From: Geodermatophilus poikilotrophus
Lineage (GTDB): Bacteria > Actinomycetota > Actinomycetes > Mycobacteriales > Geodermatophilaceae
Length of the DNA: 64,000 bases
Assembly (NCBI RefSeq): GCF_900111455.1
Contig: NZ_FOIE01000009.1
Location: 1 to 64,000, forward strand
Direction: 5' to 3'
Of this stretch, positions 62,974 to 64,000 are shown piece by piece (the stretch's first letter is position 1; each line of letters starts with the position of its first letter). Both the position numbers and the translations under genes were made by a program. The notes under the pieces were generated by a model. That model had not been told where the DNA came from. It saw only the letters and a list, made by a program, of their open reading frames with translations, and made no database searches.

Positions 62974-63510
62974 ATGGACGATGCGCACCGGTTCGGCCAC
63001 GGGCCGGAGGGGGAGCGGCCGGACCCACCCGCGACAGGCGACACGTCGGCGGACGCCGCGAGCGACCGGCGCCGGGTCGAGCCGATGCGACTCACCCCGC
63101 TGCTGCCGCGGCGCCAGAACCCCTGGCTGCTCGTCGACGTCGACGGCTCGCCGTCCTCGCACGGCGCCCTCGTGTGGGCACTGCGGGAGGCCGCCCGCCG
63201 GGAGGCCACCGTGGTCGCCGTCTGCGTCCTCGACGACGAGGGCGACGACGGGCTGCCGGGCCTGGGCCGGCCGGGACGGCGCACGGGCACCGTCGCCCTG
63301 GAACGGCTGGAGGCCCAGGTCCTGCGGGCCATCGCCGAGACCGGCGTCTCCGGCCGGGTGCGCACCGCCGTGCTCGAGCGCCCGGTCTTCGAGGCGCTCA
63401 GCAGCGCCGCCCGCGGCGCCGACCTGGTGGTGGTCAGCGGCCACGGCAAGACCCTGCTGCGCCCCGCCGTCCCCCGGCAGCCACCCCGTCGCCTGGCCCG
63501 CGGAGCCTGA
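62974..63510 (+). CDS. Universal stress protein (UspA-like)
   Basis: 178 residues. After 45 charged residues comes a single Usp domain: WLLVDVDGSPSSHGALVWALREAARREATVVAVCVL, VLERPVFEALSSAARGADLVVVSGHGKTLLRP. The G-x2-G-x9-G(S/T) ATP loop is only partly kept, so nucleotide binding is doubtful. No clear ribosome-binding site before the ATG; an internal ATG at 63085 (MRLTPLLPRR) is a possible alternative start. Its stop overlaps or closely precedes the next gene. Confidence 0.75.
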   Translation: MDDAHRFGHGPEGERPDPPATGDTSADAASDRRRVEPMRLTPLLPRRQNPWLLVDVDGSPSSHGALVWALREAARREATVVAVCVLDDEGDDGLPGLGRPGRRTGTVALERLEAQVLRAIAETGVSGRVRTAVLERPVFEALSSAARGADLVVVSGHGKTLLRPAVPRQPPRRLARGA

Positions 63511-63521
63511 CGGAGACACAC

Positions 63522-64000
63522 ATCGCCACGACCTCGCCGCTCCTCCCGGAGCACCCCGACCACCGGGCCCTGACCCCGCCCGGCGCCGGGGCGGCCGGTC
63601 TGCCCACGGCCGAGGTGTCCGTCCTGGGCAGTCAGCCCACGGCGCACAGCACCCAGGTCGACGGCACGCTGAAGGAGATCGTGCAGGCCGCCGTCGAGAC
63701 CACCGGTGCCACGTACGGCGCGCTCGGCGTCCTCGACGACACCGGCGCGGCCTACGAGCGTTTCGTCGTCGTCGGCATGGACGCCGCCACACGCGAGCGG
63801 ATCGGCCGGCCGCCGGTGGGGGCCGGCGTCGTCGGCCTGCTGCTGGGGCGGTCCGAGCCGGTGCGCCTCGACGACCTGACCACGCACCCGGAGGCGGTCG
63901 GCTTCCCACCCGGCCACCCGTCGATGCGCTCGTTCCTCGGGGTCCCGGTCCGGGTGCGGGGCGCGGTGTTCGGTCACCTGTTCGTGACCGTCGAGCGCGT
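63522..64000 (+). CDS. GAF-domain sensor protein, 3' end missing, start codon uncertain
   Basis: The frame runs off the window. GAF domain visible: LKEIVQAAVETTGATYGALGVLDDTGAAYERFVVVGMD, GVVGLLLGRSEPVRLDDLTTHPEAVGFPPGHPSMRSFLGVPVRVRGAVFGHLFV. This is the pattern of DevS-like kinases or GAF phosphatase sensors in actinomycetes. The first conventional start is GTG at 63615, but codons upstream are GC3-saturated back to about 63522, where ATC follows GGAG by 6 bases; a CTG at 63507 overlaps the stop of the stress gene (CTGA). The coordinate given uses the ATC. Likely co-transcribed with the stress protein. Confidence 0.7.
   Translation, partial: MATTSPLLPEHPDHRALTPPGAGAAGLPTAEVSVLGSQPTAHSTQVDGTLKEIVQAAVETTGATYGALGVLDDTGAAYERFVVVGMDAATRERIGRPPVGAGVVGLLLGRSEPVRLDDLTTHPEAVGFPPGHPSMRSFLGVPVRVRGAVFGHLFVTVER

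Overview
The window reads as a chromosomal segment of a high-GC actinomycete. Almost every codon ends in G or C, GTG starts are common, and there is a mycothiol-dependent formaldehyde dehydrogenase and a dnaK-grpE-dnaJ-hspR operon. Gene content and style suggest the Geodermatophilaceae (Blastococcus, Geodermatophilus or Modestobacter); that placement is an inference from memory, not a search. No prophage, integrase, transposase, CRISPR array or rRNA was seen. About 59 protein genes and one tRNA are supported.

Layout. 0-2.8 kb: a divergent pair, mycothiol-dependent formaldehyde dehydrogenase and an oxalate/formate-type MFS carrier with a 47-residue partner. 2.8-13.7 kb: purine genes purL-purQ-purS, purC-purB and purD, broken up by an alpha/beta hydrolase, an AI-2E-family permease and a DUF559 endonuclease-like gene set between two palindromic repeats. 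13.8-20.7 kb: rsgA, a glycerophosphodiesterase, purA, small conserved genes, DUF3151 and fba, an order that recalls the Mycobacterium purA-fba neighbourhood. 20.7-24.8 kb: a tightly overlapping redox operon (FAD oxidase, disulfide reductase, pentapeptide protein) and pyrE. 25-28.3 kb: two fasciclin lipoproteins with a membrane-anchored sulfite-oxidase-type molybdoenzyme. 28.4-36.3 kb: clpB, ohrR/osmC, a diacylglycerol-kinase-like gene, and a MarR-controlled drug exporter.

36.3-45.2 kb is a complete glycolate/glyoxylate block: IclR regulator, malate synthase, glycolate oxidase GlcD-GlcE-GlcF and an LctP/GlcA-type permease. 45.3-54.7 kb holds a MarR gene, hspR-dnaJ-grpE-dnaK, a membrane-bound iron-sulfur oxidoreductase, an MFS carrier and dcd. 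HAIR-type HspR operators lie before both dnaK and clpB, so the chaperone genes probably form one HspR regulon. 54.8-64 kb holds a secreted subtilase, a hybrid histidine kinase fused to an RsbW-like ATPase, tRNA-Gly(CCC), small membrane proteins, a protein-glutamine methyltransferase relative, a universal stress protein and a GAF-domain gene that runs off the end.

The most unusual material is non-coding. There is a family of GC-rich double-hairpin elements placed directly after stop codons (nine loci). There are two copies of a 75-bp module that runs from the stop codon of one gene to the Shine-Dalgarno of the next. There are two 59-bp palindromes around the DUF559 gene. Two genes also appear to use non-AUG/GUG/UUG start codons. 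None of these is proven to be a new system; each can be tested by a genome-wide search.
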